From Albibacterium bauzanense (lineage in GTDB: Bacteria; Bacteroidota; Bacteroidia; Sphingobacteriales; Sphingobacteriaceae): DNA of 64,000 nt. The notes beneath the pieces were generated by a model that saw nothing but the letters and a program-made list of their open reading frames with translations, made no database searches and was not told where the DNA came from. This document shows positions 37,366 through 47,429 of this stretch, one piece after another (the stretch's first letter is position 1; the number at the start of each line of letters is the position of its first letter). The DNA is taken from assembly GCF_004339765.1 (NCBI RefSeq), contig NZ_SMGO01000002.1, positions 842,001-906,000 on the forward strand. Reading direction: 5' to 3'. The position numbers and the translations under genes are program-made.

Positions 37366-38412
37366 TTAACTGTATTGTTTCTTATAGTAGGCCAGGTAAT
37401 TACCGCTGGTTACATTATCTAACCATTCTTCATTCTCTAAAAACCAATCGACTGTCTTCTCAAGTCCTTCTTCAAAGGTTATGCTAGGTTTCCAGCCCAG
37501 ATCACGTTGCAATTTTGTAGAGTCGATCGCATAGCGCAGATCATGTCCGGCACGGTCTTGAACGAACGTAATAAGAGAGGCAGATTCTCCTTCTTGTCTA
37601 TTTAGCTTTTTATCCATTATTGAACATAATAGATAGATCAAATCAATGTTTTTCCACTCATTATTTCCTCCGATATTGTAAGTAGTACCGGTTGCTGCCT
37701 TATGGAAGATTACATCAATAGCGCGTGCATGATCTTCTACCCATAGCCAATCGCGAACATTTTCACCTTTTCCGTAAATAGGGATGGATCTTCTGTGTTT
37801 GATGTTATTGATGGATAGTGGAATTAGTTTTTCAGGAAAATGATGTGATCCGTAGTTGTTTGAGCAATTTGAGATCACGATATCCATTCCATAGGTATCG
37901 TGATAAGCTCTGACAAAATGATCTGAACTTGCCTTTGAAGCAGAATAAGGAGAATGTGGATCGTAGCTTGTTTCTTCAGTAAATAAACCGCTATCACCTA
38001 AAGCACCGTATACCTCGTCGGTTGAAACGTGATAGAAGCGATGCTTATCATAATTTCCTTTCCATGTATTGCGTGCAGCATTTAATAGATTTACTGTACC
38101 AATAACATTGGTCATTACAAATTCAATGGGATTGCTGATGGATCGGTCTACATGCGACTCTGCTGCCAGGTGGATAACTCCGTAAGGATTCTCTTCTTCA
38201 AATAGTTTTTCGATGAAGCTGGCATCTACAATATCTCCCTTTATAAAACGATAATTAGGCTTATCTTCAATGTCTTTTAAATTTTCAAGATTTCCGGCAT
38301 AAGTTAGCAGGTCTAGGTTGATGATCTCATAATCTGGATAAGTATTGACCATTCTTCTAACAACATGTGATCCTATAAATCCGGCACCACCAGTAACGAT
38401 AATTTTCTTCAT
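37366..38412 (-). CDS. rfbB: dTDP-glucose 4,6-dehydratase
   Basis: From the ATG at 38412 the protein is 348 residues. It starts MKKIIVTGGAGFIGSH, an extended-SDR nucleotide fold, and shows the dehydratase Asp-Glu pair in STDEVYG and YxxxK in YSASKASS. RFIKGDIVDASF and GHDLRYAID also fit RmlB. It converts dTDP-glucose to the 4-keto-6-deoxy sugar for rhamnose-type units of the cell surface. A start nine codons upstream would overlap galE and lacks the family N-terminus. It is the last gene of a three-gene nucleotide-sugar operon. Confidence 0.93.
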   Translation of the reverse strand: MKKIIVTGGAGFIGSHVVRRMVNTYPDYEIINLDLLTYAGNLENLKDIEDKPNYRFIKGDIVDASFIEKLFEEENPYGVIHLAAESHVDRSISNPIEFVMTNVIGTVNLLNAARNTWKGNYDKHRFYHVSTDEVYGALGDSGLFTEETSYDPHSPYSASKASSDHFVRAYHDTYGMDIVISNCSNNYGSHHFPEKLIPLSINNIKHRRSIPIYGKGENVRDWLWVEDHARAIDVIFHKAATGTTYNIGGNNEWKNIDLIYLLCSIMDKKLNRQEGESASLITFVQDRAGHDLRYAIDSTKLQRDLGWKPSITFEEGLEKTVDWFLENEEWLDNVTSGNYLAYYKKQYS

Positions 38413-38416
38413 TTTT

Positions 38417-39451
38417 TTATAATTCAAATGGATTTTCATCCCTTAAGTAAACTTCCCATGCCCAGGCAGAGCGCATCATTTCTTCAATTCCAAGTTTGGC
38501 TGTCCAACCAAGCTTTTGCTTAGATTTTGTTATATCACCCCAAACTTGCTCAATATCGCCGCTTCTTCGCTCACCAATTTCGTAATTAAGTTTCACATTC
38601 GTGGTGTTTTCGAAAGCGCGGATCACTTCTAATACTGAATAGCCGTTGCCGGTTCCGATATTGAAAACGTCGTAATGATCAGTTATGGTATTTTCGTTTA
38701 AGTATTTAAGAGCGGCAACGTGTGCTTTTGCAAGATCTACTACGTGAATATAATCACGTATAGCCGAGCCATCTGCTGTATTATAGTCATCTCCATAAAC
38801 GGTAATTTTCTCTCTTTTACCAATGGCTGTTTGTGTTATAAAAGGTACGAGGTTTTGGGGCACACCTAAAGGCAGCTCACCTATTAAAGCACTTTTATGG
38901 GCACCTACCGGATTGAAATAACGTAAAGAAAGAATATTGAAATTTGGATTGCTGGTAGCTGTTTCTTTTAGAATTTCTTCGGCTATTTGCTTGGTGTTTC
39001 CATAAGGAGATTCAGCTTTTTTGACTTCAGCTGCTTCTGTTACAGGCAATTCATCTGGTTGGCCATAGACAGTACAACTGGATGAAAATACGAAGTTAAC
39101 TTTGCGATCAGAAAAAGCGTTCAGTAAGTTTATAAGTGAGAATAGATTGTTGTGATAGTATTTTAATGGTTTTTCTACAGATTCACCTACTGCTTTTGAA
39201 GCTGCAAAATGGATTACACCTTCAATATCCGGATTTTTATTAATGAAGTCTTTGACTTGTTTTTCGTCACAGAGATCCAGGTTGTGAAATTCTGGCTTTA
39301 TACCAGTTATCTTTTTAATCTGATCTAAGACTCCAATGCTTGAATTGGATAGATTGTCAATAATGATTGGAGTATAACCGGCTTCGAATAACTCAACTAC
39401 AGTGTGAGATCCTATATACCCTGTTCCTCCGGTAACCAAAATTTTCTTCAT
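38417..39451 (-). CDS. galE: UDP-glucose 4-epimerase
   Basis: This 344-residue extended SDR has GGTGYIGSH at its N-terminus, SSSCTVYG with the catalytic Ser, YGNTK and GDIEQVWGD near the C-terminus. All are typical of GalE, which interconverts UDP-glucose and UDP-galactose with bound NAD. It ends four bases before rfbB and starts 15 bases after the UXS gene, so the three are one operon. Related UDP-GlcNAc epimerases cannot be excluded but the motifs favour GalE. Confidence 0.93.
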   Translation of the reverse strand: MKKILVTGGTGYIGSHTVVELFEAGYTPIIIDNLSNSSIGVLDQIKKITGIKPEFHNLDLCDEKQVKDFINKNPDIEGVIHFAASKAVGESVEKPLKYYHNNLFSLINLLNAFSDRKVNFVFSSSCTVYGQPDELPVTEAAEVKKAESPYGNTKQIAEEILKETATSNPNFNILSLRYFNPVGAHKSALIGELPLGVPQNLVPFITQTAIGKREKITVYGDDYNTADGSAIRDYIHVVDLAKAHVAALKYLNENTITDHYDVFNIGTGNGYSVLEVIRAFENTTNVKLNYEIGERRSGDIEQVWGDITKSKQKLGWTAKLGIEEMMRSAWAWEVYLRDENPFEL

Positions 39452-39466
39452 GTCTGTATAAGGCTT

Positions 39467-40447
39467 TTATTTGTTATAATAGGTAAAATCTTTATGATTG
39501 ATTTCTCTTTGAGGTAAAGATTTAAAATATTGATAGGTGATTTTCAAGCCTTCTTCTCTGCTCACCTTTGGAGCCCAGCCTAAAAGTTCTTTTGCTTTTG
39601 TGATGTCAGGGCGACGTTGCTTGGGATCGTCGATTGGCAGGTCTTGATGAACTACCTTTTGTTTTGTTCCTGTTAGTTTAATAATTTCCTCAGCAAACTG
39701 ATTGATGGTTATTTCATCGGGATTACCGATGTTAACCGGATAGGGATAATCGCTCATTAATAGACGAAATATACCTTCCACCTGATCATCGACATAGCAA
39801 AAGGAACGTGTTTGCTTACCATCACCAAATATGGTAAGATCTTCGCCACGAAGCGCCTGACCGATAAAAGCAGGCAATACTCGTCCGTCATTTAAGCGCA
39901 TTCTTGGACCGTATGTATTGAATATACGTACAATTCTTGTTTCTAATTTATGAAAAGTATGATAGGCCATTGTAATAGCTTCCTGAAAGCGTTTAGCTTC
40001 ATCGTACACTCCTCTAGGACCTACAGGATTTACATTTCCCCAATAGTCTTCGCTTTGTGGACTAACGGTAGGATCGCCATATACTTCGGAAGTGGATGCA
40101 ACGAGAATCCTGGCTTTTTTTGAGCGTGCTAAACCTAGAAGATTATGAGTTCCTAAGGATCCTACTTTTAATGTTTGGATAGGAATTTTCAGATAATCAA
40201 TCGGACTTGCCGGAGATGCAAAATGCAAGATATAATCAAGTTCGCCGGGTACATGTACGAAAGTGGATACATCATGATTATAGAAATTGAAATTTTCTAG
40301 AGGAAACAGGTGTTCAATATTTCTTATATCTCCTGTGATAAGATTATCCATTCCCATTACATGGAAATCTTCTTTTATAAATCGATCACATAAGTGTGAA
40401 CCCAGGAAGCCTGCAGCACCAGTTATAAGTATACGTTTCCTTCCCAT
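39467..40447 (-). CDS. UDP-glucuronate decarboxylase (UDP-xylose synthase)
   Basis: The 326-residue extended SDR has [28 protein letters not shown] and the [10 protein letters not shown] segment. These match UXS enzymes, which oxidise, decarboxylate and re-reduce UDP-glucuronate to UDP-xylose. It heads the minus-strand nucleotide-sugar operon (UXS, galE, rfbB). A 126-bp divergent region separates it from waaA, so both are likely driven from there. UDP-xylose would feed capsule, LPS or glycoprotein synthesis; the acceptor pathway is not in the window. Confidence 0.92.
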   Translation of the reverse strand: MGRKRILITGAAGFLGSHLCDRFIKEDFHVMGMDNLITGDIRNIEHLFPLENFNFYNHDVSTFVHVPGELDYILHFASPASPIDYLKIPIQTLKVGSLGTHNLLGLARSKKARILVASTSEVYGDPTVSPQSEDYWGNVNPVGPRGVYDEAKRFQEAITMAYHTFHKLETRIVRIFNTYGPRMRLNDGRVLPAFIGQALRGEDLTIFGDGKQTRSFCYVDDQVEGIFRLLMSDYPYPVNIGNPDEITINQFAEEIIKLTGTKQKVVHQDLPIDDPKQRRPDITKAKELLGWAPKVSREEGLKITYQYFKSLPQREINHKDFTYYNK

Positions 40448-40573
40448 TCTATATTTAATTTAAAGATTACCTTTGACGAAGGTAATTAATTTGCTAAAAA
40501 CAAATAGCAAATTTCTAGAAACATGTCGTATTTTAGCTATTCTTTCAATAGCATTTTTATATAAGCTCATTTT

Positions 40574-41899
40574 ATGACTTTTATTTATAGCATTGGTATT
40601 TATTTATTTCATTTACTTATTTGGATTGCTGCAGTTTTCGGTGGTAAAGCAAAGAAATGGGCGGAAGGCCGTAAAGGTCTTTTTGAAAAAATAAGAGAAG
40701 AGGTTGATTCAACAAAAAAACATACCTGGTTTCATTTTGCTTCATTGGGCGAGTTTGAACAAGGGCGGTCTGTATTAGAAAAATACAAGAAGCTTTTTCC
40801 GGATAGGTTGATTCTTATCACATTCTTTTCTCCTTCTGGTTATGAAACCCGTAAGAATTTTTCGCTAGCTGATCATGTGTTTTATTTGCCTGCAGATTCT
40901 GCTTTCAATGCGAAAAGATTTATTGACCTTATTAATCCTGAGATTGTCTTCTTTACGAAGTATGATTTCTGGTATTTCTACTTTAGGGAATTAAAACAAA
41001 GAGAGATTCCTTTATTTATGGTGTCTTCTATTTTTAGAGCAGATCAAGTGTTCTTTAAATGGTATGGTGGTATCTTTCGAAAGATGCTATCTTGTGTTAC
41101 ACATTTCTTTGTTCAAAACCAGGAAAGTGTTGTGTTGCTTCGATCCATTGGATTTAACAATGTCACCTTATCTGGTGATACGCGTTTTGATCGGGTGGTA
41201 GAGATTGCAAAGACTGTGCGCGAATTACCAGTTATTTCTTATTTCGCTACAGGGAATCGGGTTTTGGTGGCAGGTAGTACCTGGCCCCAAGATCTGGAAC
41301 GCCTGTTAACTTTTCATCAGGTTTTTCCCGATTGGAAGATAATCATTGCTCCTCACGATATTACTCCTCAAAATATTAAATATGCATGCGATGTGTTTTC
41401 TTCGGGTATTTTGTTTTCGGACCTAAGCGATTATATGCATAAGCGGCATTTGGAAAGCGAGAATCAGAAGAAGAGAAATATTGATATGGATTTAGCCTAT
41501 CAGGATACAGATACGGAAGCTGATTTGATTCCTGAACATAAATCGCCGGTATTGATTGTCGATAACATAGGGATGCTGTCTTCTTTGTATGGTTATGGTG
41601 ATATAGCTTATATAGGAGGAGGTTTTGGTGCAGGTATTCATAATACCTTAGAAGCAGCAGCTTATGGAATGCCTGTTATTTTCGGGCCAAATTTCCAGAA
41701 GTTTCAAGAAGCAAAGGATTTAATACAAGCCAGGGCTGCTTTCTTTATTACCAATGGAAGGGAGTTGATATCGGTAGTTGAAGAGTTAATGGATTATCAG
41801 GTTCGTATTGAAGCAGGAAATCGGGCTGTTGGCTATGTTCAGCAGCAGGCCGGAGCAACAGATCGGATATTAGATTATATAGAGGAGCATATTCTGTGA
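40574..41899 (+). CDS. waaA: 3-deoxy-D-manno-octulosonic acid transferase
   Basis: The 441-residue protein has an N-terminal membrane anchor (about 4-22) and GT30 plus C-terminal glycosyltransferase domains. HFASLGEFEQGRSV, TFFSPSGYE, FTKYDFWYF and the C-terminal GGGFGAGIHNTLEAAAYGMPVIFGP are the usual KdtA motifs. It adds Kdo to lipid A precursor at the cytoplasmic face. A hydrophilic segment of about 35 residues before LIVDNIGMLSSLYGY looks inserted relative to the usual enzyme. A strong terminator follows. Confidence 0.92.
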   Translation: MTFIYSIGIYLFHLLIWIAAVFGGKAKKWAEGRKGLFEKIREEVDSTKKHTWFHFASLGEFEQGRSVLEKYKKLFPDRLILITFFSPSGYETRKNFSLADHVFYLPADSAFNAKRFIDLINPEIVFFTKYDFWYFYFRELKQREIPLFMVSSIFRADQVFFKWYGGIFRKMLSCVTHFFVQNQESVVLLRSIGFNNVTLSGDTRFDRVVEIAKTVRELPVISYFATGNRVLVAGSTWPQDLERLLTFHQVFPDWKIIIAPHDITPQNIKYACDVFSSGILFSDLSDYMHKRHLESENQKKRNIDMDLAYQDTDTEADLIPEHKSPVLIVDNIGMLSSLYGYGDIAYIGGGFGAGIHNTLEAAAYGMPVIFGPNFQKFQEAKDLIQARAAFFITNGRELISVVEELMDYQVRIEAGNRAVGYVQQQAGATDRILDYIEEHIL

Positions 41900-41932
41900 A
41901 TATGATTTTCTTGGATTAATATTCCTAAATGA

Positions 41933-41960
41933 AGAACAGCCTGCATTTGCAGGCTGTTCT
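41933..41960. terminator. Bidirectional terminator between waaA and the second susD
   Basis: A perfect 12-bp stem (AGAACAGCCTGC, 41933-41944, with GCAGGCTGTTCT, 41949-41960) closes an ATTT loop. A-rich sequence lies on the left and T/A-rich on the right. It sits 33 bp after waaA and 30 bp from the convergent susD stop. Confidence 0.82.
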
Positions 41961-41990
41961 AATAAATTATAAAAGCTATAATTCTTAGAC

Positions 41991-43697
41991 CTAATTTTGT
42001 TCTAAGGTGTTATTGCTTCTATCAATTTCACTTTGCGGAATTGGCCAGTATTCATTATTTGAATTAAATACTAAATCCTTATAAGCAGGAAGTAAACTGC
42101 CTTCAAAGGATGAGTAGCTTTCGAGGGCTTGTTTAGCAATACCCCATCTTACCAGATCGAAGAAACGATGACCTTCCATCGCTAGTTCCAACCTTCTCTC
42201 GAAACGTAAAGCCTTGCGAGCATAGTCTTGATTAGGAAAGGAGGTGTAAGGTTTTACTGAATATTTAGCTGCATTGTTTCCATAGCGTGTCTTTTTAGGA
42301 GCAAGCTTAGCAGCGCGGTTACGAATGCTGTTTATCAGGTTTAAAGCTGTTGGCAAATTATTAAGCTCTATATTACATTCTGCAGCCATCAATACTACAT
42401 CAGCCAGACGAATAATGCTCACATCTAAATCTGTAACATAATTTTGTCCAGGAACTGCATGTGCAGCAAATTGACTTTGTGGAATCATTGTTTTCATGCC
42501 TACAAATGGACCTGCATATGTGGCATCGCGAATCCAAGCGTCTCCTGGCATTACACCATAATCTAAATACATTACACCTCTTCTACCAACGGTATAGTCT
42601 AGTCTAGGGTCGAAGGCTAAAGTAGTGTCTAATTTATAATTGGTCTTAGCTGCTCCAGCTAACCCTAAATCTGACTTGTATTCATTGGTTCTGTAGGAGT
42701 TATCTAATAAAGGCAGACCGTTGTTATCAACCTTATAAGCATTTACCAGGTCGATAGTTGGTTGATAGAATCCGCAGCAACCCACTGGAGAGCTACCGTA
42801 TAGACCGCTTAACATATCGCCAACATTCGCATTGTCAGCATCACCATTTGAATTGATTGCATGTTTTGAAACCATTAATCTTTCAGCACCATCTTCTTTG
42901 GTTACGTCAAAGTTGTTTTCAAATGGCATTGTTGTGATATCTTTTCCACCTAAAACATCTGTGAACAACGGCAAAGCTTCGCCCCATTTCTTTTGGTAGA
43001 GATATACTTTACCTAAATAGGCTTTTGCGATGTTTTTGTCCATACGACCGGATTGACCATTGATTTTTGTAGTAGGTAAATTGTCTATTGCAAATTTTAA
43101 ATCATCAATGATTTTCGGTACGATATCTTCATTATTCGGTTTTACTTTTGCCTCATCTAGTGTAGTATTCTCATCAATGAAGGGAATGTTTTTGAAGATG
43201 CGCCACAGGTAGAAGTAATAGTGTGCTCTAAGCATCCTCGCTTCACCCTGAATTTCGGTTGCTCTTGCTGAAGTGATTTGTTTCGCCCCTTCTTGATCTG
43301 CTTTTAATAATTTGAGAGTGCTGTTGGCTCTTAACACTCCTTCATAGTAAACCTGCCACATGGTGCTTAAATTGTCGTTTGCACTGTTAGAGGTGTAGTT
43401 TTCGATCATGTTCATATTGGGCTGATCAGTCTGCTCCGAACCTTTATGGGCATTGTCAGAGGCTACTTCGCCAAAAAGCCATTGACTGGGAGCGGCTGCA
43501 TAATTTCCCCATGAGCCGCTAATATTTCCATTTAGAATACCATAGGCTCCTAATAATTCTGCCTCTACTCCATCTTTACTTGCGACTTGAGGCTCGGAAA
43601 GTTGTCCTTGTGGCAGCTTTTGTAGAAACTCCTTGCCACAAGAAGTTGCTACCAGCATTCCGGCCACAATTATGGATAATATATGTATCTTTTTCAT
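41991..43697 (-). CDS. SusD/RagB family nutrient-binding lipoprotein (second pair)
   Basis: The ATG at 43697 gives 568 residues beginning MKKIHILSIIVAGML and a lipobox ATSC; an upstream start nine codons away has no signal-peptide character. SusD features are the helical N-terminal half and the C-terminal RFERRLELAMEGHRFFDLVRWG and YWPIPQSEID. It would bind a glycan at the surface together with the SusC protein encoded just upstream. No hydrolase is nearby, so the substrate cannot be assigned. Confidence 0.93.
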   Translation of the reverse strand: MKKIHILSIIVAGMLVATSCGKEFLQKLPQGQLSEPQVASKDGVEAELLGAYGILNGNISGSWGNYAAAPSQWLFGEVASDNAHKGSEQTDQPNMNMIENYTSNSANDNLSTMWQVYYEGVLRANSTLKLLKADQEGAKQITSARATEIQGEARMLRAHYYFYLWRIFKNIPFIDENTTLDEAKVKPNNEDIVPKIIDDLKFAIDNLPTTKINGQSGRMDKNIAKAYLGKVYLYQKKWGEALPLFTDVLGGKDITTMPFENNFDVTKEDGAERLMVSKHAINSNGDADNANVGDMLSGLYGSSPVGCCGFYQPTIDLVNAYKVDNNGLPLLDNSYRTNEYKSDLGLAGAAKTNYKLDTTLAFDPRLDYTVGRRGVMYLDYGVMPGDAWIRDATYAGPFVGMKTMIPQSQFAAHAVPGQNYVTDLDVSIIRLADVVLMAAECNIELNNLPTALNLINSIRNRAAKLAPKKTRYGNNAAKYSVKPYTSFPNQDYARKALRFERRLELAMEGHRFFDLVRWGIAKQALESYSSFEGSLLPAYKDLVFNSNNEYWPIPQSEIDRSNNTLEQN

Positions 43698-43733
43698 TTT
43701 CTTATTTCTAGAATTAAAAATCAATATTTCTTC

Positions 43734-46700
43734 TTAGAACCCTAAACTTAAACCAAGCATATATTGTCTTGCTTGTGGGTAGATACCAAAATCTACTCCT
43801 AATGCAGGATAATCTGAACTTGTTGCTGAAATCTCTGGATCCAAACCTTCATATTTAGTAAGAGCAAAGACATTAGTAACTCCCATATAAACCCTTAGTT
43901 TGGTAAAAGAAGAATTGTTTCCAAATATTTTTTGTGCTGGAATGTTATAACCCAGTTGTATATTTTTTAACTTCATAAAGCTACCATCTTGAATATAATA
44001 ACTTGAAGAAGCATATTCTTCCGCTGCAGCTTCATTGGTAATCGAAGGGGTAGCGCTTCCTGTATTGGTAGGGCTCCAGGCATCTAATAATCGAGTACTC
44101 TTCTGTCCTTTAAACACACCGAAGTCCGTAAAATATCGAGTAGCTTCATATAAGTCATTTCCTTGCGATCCATACAAATACATCATTAAGTCAAAATCCT
44201 TATAAGAAGTGTTAATATTAAACGAGTATACAAAATCCGGATGCGGATTGCCAATAATTGTTCTGTCAGCTGCATCGATAACTTCATCATCATTAATGTC
44301 GGCATATTTTAAACCTCCAGGTCTGGCGCCAGGATATGATGGGTTATTTGCAACGTCATTCGCATCTTGGTAAATGCCAACCGTTTTATATCCAAAAAAG
44401 GAAGCATAAGGTTGTCCAACTTTTAGAATAGATGTTTCCATACTTCTAAAGGCTCCGAAGATTTGCTGATCTACAGAAGGTGCTAAAGAAACGATTTTAT
44501 TGTTGTTTTTTGATATGTTGGCGGCTAGATCTAGGGTGAAAGGATTACCTTGACGATGGCCATAGTGATAAGCTAAAGAGAACTCTACACCTTTGTTATT
44601 CATACTGCCGATATTGACATAAGGCGATTCGGCACGGCCTACTGCAATTGCTGGCAATGGTAATCGATACAACATATCATCAGTTGTCTTATCATACCAA
44701 TCGAACGACCCATCAATATCTCCTTCCAAGATGGTAAAGTCAAATCCTAAGTTTAATGATTTAACTTGTTCCCATTTTACATCTTCATTCGCATATGAAC
44801 TTTGCCAAATTCCTGACTCTGTTGTTCCACCTATTGGATAAGAAGAGGATGTCAAAGAAGAAGCAAAGCGGTTCAGGTATTGATAACCAGGGATGCGTTG
44901 GTTACCGGTAATGCCATATCCTGCACGTATTTTTAAATCAGTTAACCAGCTTACATCTTGCATAAACTCTTCTTGGGAAATACGCCAGGCGCCACTTACT
45001 CCAGGGAATGTTCCATATAAGTTAGCAGAACCAAAGTTTGAAGAACCATCGCGTCTGACCGTAACGCTTAATAAATAGCGATCCATGAACGAATAGTCAG
45101 CCTTGCCGAAAATTGAAAACATAGAACCTACTGACCCAGAGCTCGCATTTCCAATGTTTGAGGTACCTGCATTTAAGTAGAAATAGTCTAAGCTGCTTAA
45201 CGTGAAATAGCCATTTCTGTTACCGGAAAGATCTCTTCCTCGACTTTTAATGGCTTCTGTACCTGCTAAAATACTTAAGCTATGTTGATCTCCTAAATAA
45301 GGTTTATATGTTAAGGTATTTGTCCAAGTCCATTCAGTAAAGTACCCTTGATATTCGCTCATACCATTATTGAAACTTCCTTCAGAAAATTCGGGGTTAG
45401 GATAAGTCAGGTTGATACCGTTATAGTTTTCATAGCGCATTCCGAAATTACTTCTCAACATTAGTTCAGGGATGAGATCATATTCCGCAAACGCGTTCCC
45501 AAAAAAGAAATTACTTCTGTTTTTATCGTCCTTTGCGCGGTAAGCTATAGCTACTGGGTTTTCGCCATTTCCCCAGCCACCGTATGATCCAGCAAAATGT
45601 CCGCCCTCATCATACACTGGTATGATGTTTTGAATACGATATGCAAATCCCAATACACTGCCTTCACCTTGGTAATCTCCAGCGACATTTGGATTAACCC
45701 CCATACCGAATCCTTCGGTATAACTGTATTGTAAGTTTTCTCCAATTCTTAGTTTACCATCAAATCCTTTGAATTGTGAATTAGTTCGAATATTGAATTT
45801 CTCGAATCCGGTATGGATTAAGGAACCCTTTTGACCTAAATAACCTCCAGACATTGCATAAGTAGCATTCTCGCTTCCACCAGTAGCACTGATTTGATAG
45901 GATTGAGTAGGAGCATTTTGGGATAATTCGTCAAACCATTTCGTGCCCGCTTGATTGGCTTTTGTGATTTGGTAAAATGAGGCTCTGTCTTTCCCATCGT
46001 AATTATACTTAGACATATCCGCATCTGATGAGGTAATGTTGTTTCCTGAAATACCTCCTGCCAGTAAATATTCAGGCAAGGTTTCACTTGTTCCATTCAA
46101 CATATTATCTAAATCCAATACTTGTTGAGGCGTCATCATCTTCGGAAATGAATTGGTTTTAGGAACTTGAACGCCATAATAAGAATCAAAATTAATTTGG
46201 GGTTTCCCAATCTTTCCAGTTTTGGTGGTAATAATGACTACACCGTTATTTGCACGTGCACCATAAATAGAGGCAGCGGACGCATCTTTTAATACTTGCA
46301 TCGATTCTACGTCATTTTGGTTCAACCAACTTAGTTTACCTTCAAAGGGTACTCCATCAATAATATAAAGCGGTTCGTTGTTGTTAATTGTACTAAATCC
46401 TCGAATTTTGATTTGAGGGGTGGACCCTGGCGCACCATCAGTGACAACCTGTACACCTGTGGCGCGTCCTTGTAGAGATTCAACAGCACTGGCAGCAGGT
46501 GTGCTTTTTAATTGAGTAACATTAACGACAGCGACAGAGCCTGTTAGGTCTTTCTTTAGCTGCGTGCTGTATCCTGTTACAACGATCTCTTCCAAGTTGC
46601 TGATGTCTTCTGTCAAATTAATGTTAAGGTTGCTAGTGGTTGTAGTAACTGTTATTTCAGTTTTTAGATAACCAACATAACTGACTTCCAAAACATCATT

Positions 46701-47009
46701 TACTGTAGCGCCGATTTCGAAAGCACCAGATTCATTGGTTGAGGTAACTGAGGCTTTTCCTAATACCTTAATGGTGGCTCCAGCTAAAGGAGTGTTCGAA
46801 TTCGCATCTCTAACGGTTCCTGTAATGATTTTATCCTGATGTTTATTCGAATTCCATTCTATAGAATGGAGATTGTAGGGAATTGAGTGCGGTATTGCTA
46901 GTGTTGTGTTACTCAAGAGTAAGAGGGCACTAAGAATCCACGACGATTGCTTTAACGTTATTCTTTTATTAAAAAGATTAACGTTAGAAAACTGTTTGGC
47001 TTTCTTCAT
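43734..47009 (-). CDS. SusC/RagA family TonB-dependent transporter (second pair)
   Basis: The 1091-residue protein has a signal region (about 25-40), a carboxypeptidase-regulatory-like domain (about 58-140), a TonB box region EEIVVTGYSTQ and a plug with PLYIIDGVPF and MQVLKDASAASIYGARANNG. The barrel ends in LSLGF. It imports the ligand bound by the adjacent SusD. It is not a close copy of the first SusC (10061-13291). The leader region is about 130 bp if the candidate -7 box at 47140-47147 is used. Confidence 0.95.
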   Translation of the reverse strand: MKKAKQFSNVNLFNKRITLKQSSWILSALLLLSNTTLAIPHSIPYNLHSIEWNSNKHQDKIITGTVRDANSNTPLAGATIKVLGKASVTSTNESGAFEIGATVNDVLEVSYVGYLKTEITVTTTTSNLNINLTEDISNLEEIVVTGYSTQLKKDLTGSVAVVNVTQLKSTPAASAVESLQGRATGVQVVTDGAPGSTPQIKIRGFSTINNNEPLYIIDGVPFEGKLSWLNQNDVESMQVLKDASAASIYGARANNGVVIITTKTGKIGKPQINFDSYYGVQVPKTNSFPKMMTPQQVLDLDNMLNGTSETLPEYLLAGGISGNNITSSDADMSKYNYDGKDRASFYQITKANQAGTKWFDELSQNAPTQSYQISATGGSENATYAMSGGYLGQKGSLIHTGFEKFNIRTNSQFKGFDGKLRIGENLQYSYTEGFGMGVNPNVAGDYQGEGSVLGFAYRIQNIIPVYDEGGHFAGSYGGWGNGENPVAIAYRAKDDKNRSNFFFGNAFAEYDLIPELMLRSNFGMRYENYNGINLTYPNPEFSEGSFNNGMSEYQGYFTEWTWTNTLTYKPYLGDQHSLSILAGTEAIKSRGRDLSGNRNGYFTLSSLDYFYLNAGTSNIGNASSGSVGSMFSIFGKADYSFMDRYLLSVTVRRDGSSNFGSANLYGTFPGVSGAWRISQEEFMQDVSWLTDLKIRAGYGITGNQRIPGYQYLNRFASSLTSSSYPIGGTTESGIWQSSYANEDVKWEQVKSLNLGFDFTILEGDIDGSFDWYDKTTDDMLYRLPLPAIAVGRAESPYVNIGSMNNKGVEFSLAYHYGHRQGNPFTLDLAANISKNNNKIVSLAPSVDQQIFGAFRSMETSILKVGQPYASFFGYKTVGIYQDANDVANNPSYPGARPGGLKYADINDDEVIDAADRTIIGNPHPDFVYSFNINTSYKDFDLMMYLYGSQGNDLYEATRYFTDFGVFKGQKSTRLLDAWSPTNTGSATPSITNEAAAEEYASSSYYIQDGSFMKLKNIQLGYNIPAQKIFGNNSSFTKLRVYMGVTNVFALTKYEGLDPEISATSSDYPALGVDFGIYPQARQYMLGLSLGF

Positions 47010-47139
47010 GATTATCGATTTAAATGGTTTATAAATTAAGAATTAATTGGAGTGGTGGATAGGTTTATTCATATAGTTCTTGGTTTAGTTCCGATTTTAT
47101 ATGATTGTATCACCTAAGTTACGTAATTGGTTGATATTG

Positions 47140-47147
47140 CAAATTTA
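47140..47147 (-). promoter_or_regulatory. Candidate -7 box of the second susC operon
   Basis: Read on the minus strand this is TAAATTTG, a TAnnTTTG match. A TTG at 47172-47174 (minus strand) is a possible -33 box but with a rather long spacer of 24. The 420-bp region 47010-47429 holds this box and the inverted repeat at 47322-47346, and otherwise nothing recognisable. Confidence 0.35.
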
Positions 47148-47321
47148 TTTTAAAAAATATTTTTGTATATGCAACGATAGTTATAAAGGTCAATATTTAT
47201 TTATATAATGAATTGTAAGGCAGAGTATTGGGATATTTCTTGGCAGTTTATTTAATACTACAGCATATCGGAGGAAGATTGGGTATGTTAACTAAAGGTT
47301 AAAAAACAATGAAAGGGTAAT

Positions 47322-47346
47322 CATGTTTTCTTTAAAGAAATACATG
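47322..47346. repeat. Imperfect 25-bp inverted repeat between hemW and the second susC
   Basis: The arms CATGTTTTCTTT and AAAGAAATACATG pair completely except for one extra base. There is no T tract on either side, so an operator for susC or a structured 3' end of hemW are both possible. Confidence 0.4.
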
Positions 47347-47429
47347 TTTCAATATTTTAAAAAAGGATAGTTAAATTTGGACTTAGAGGGTATTTGATGT
47401 ATTAACCAAATTGTAGAAAAGTAATTAGC

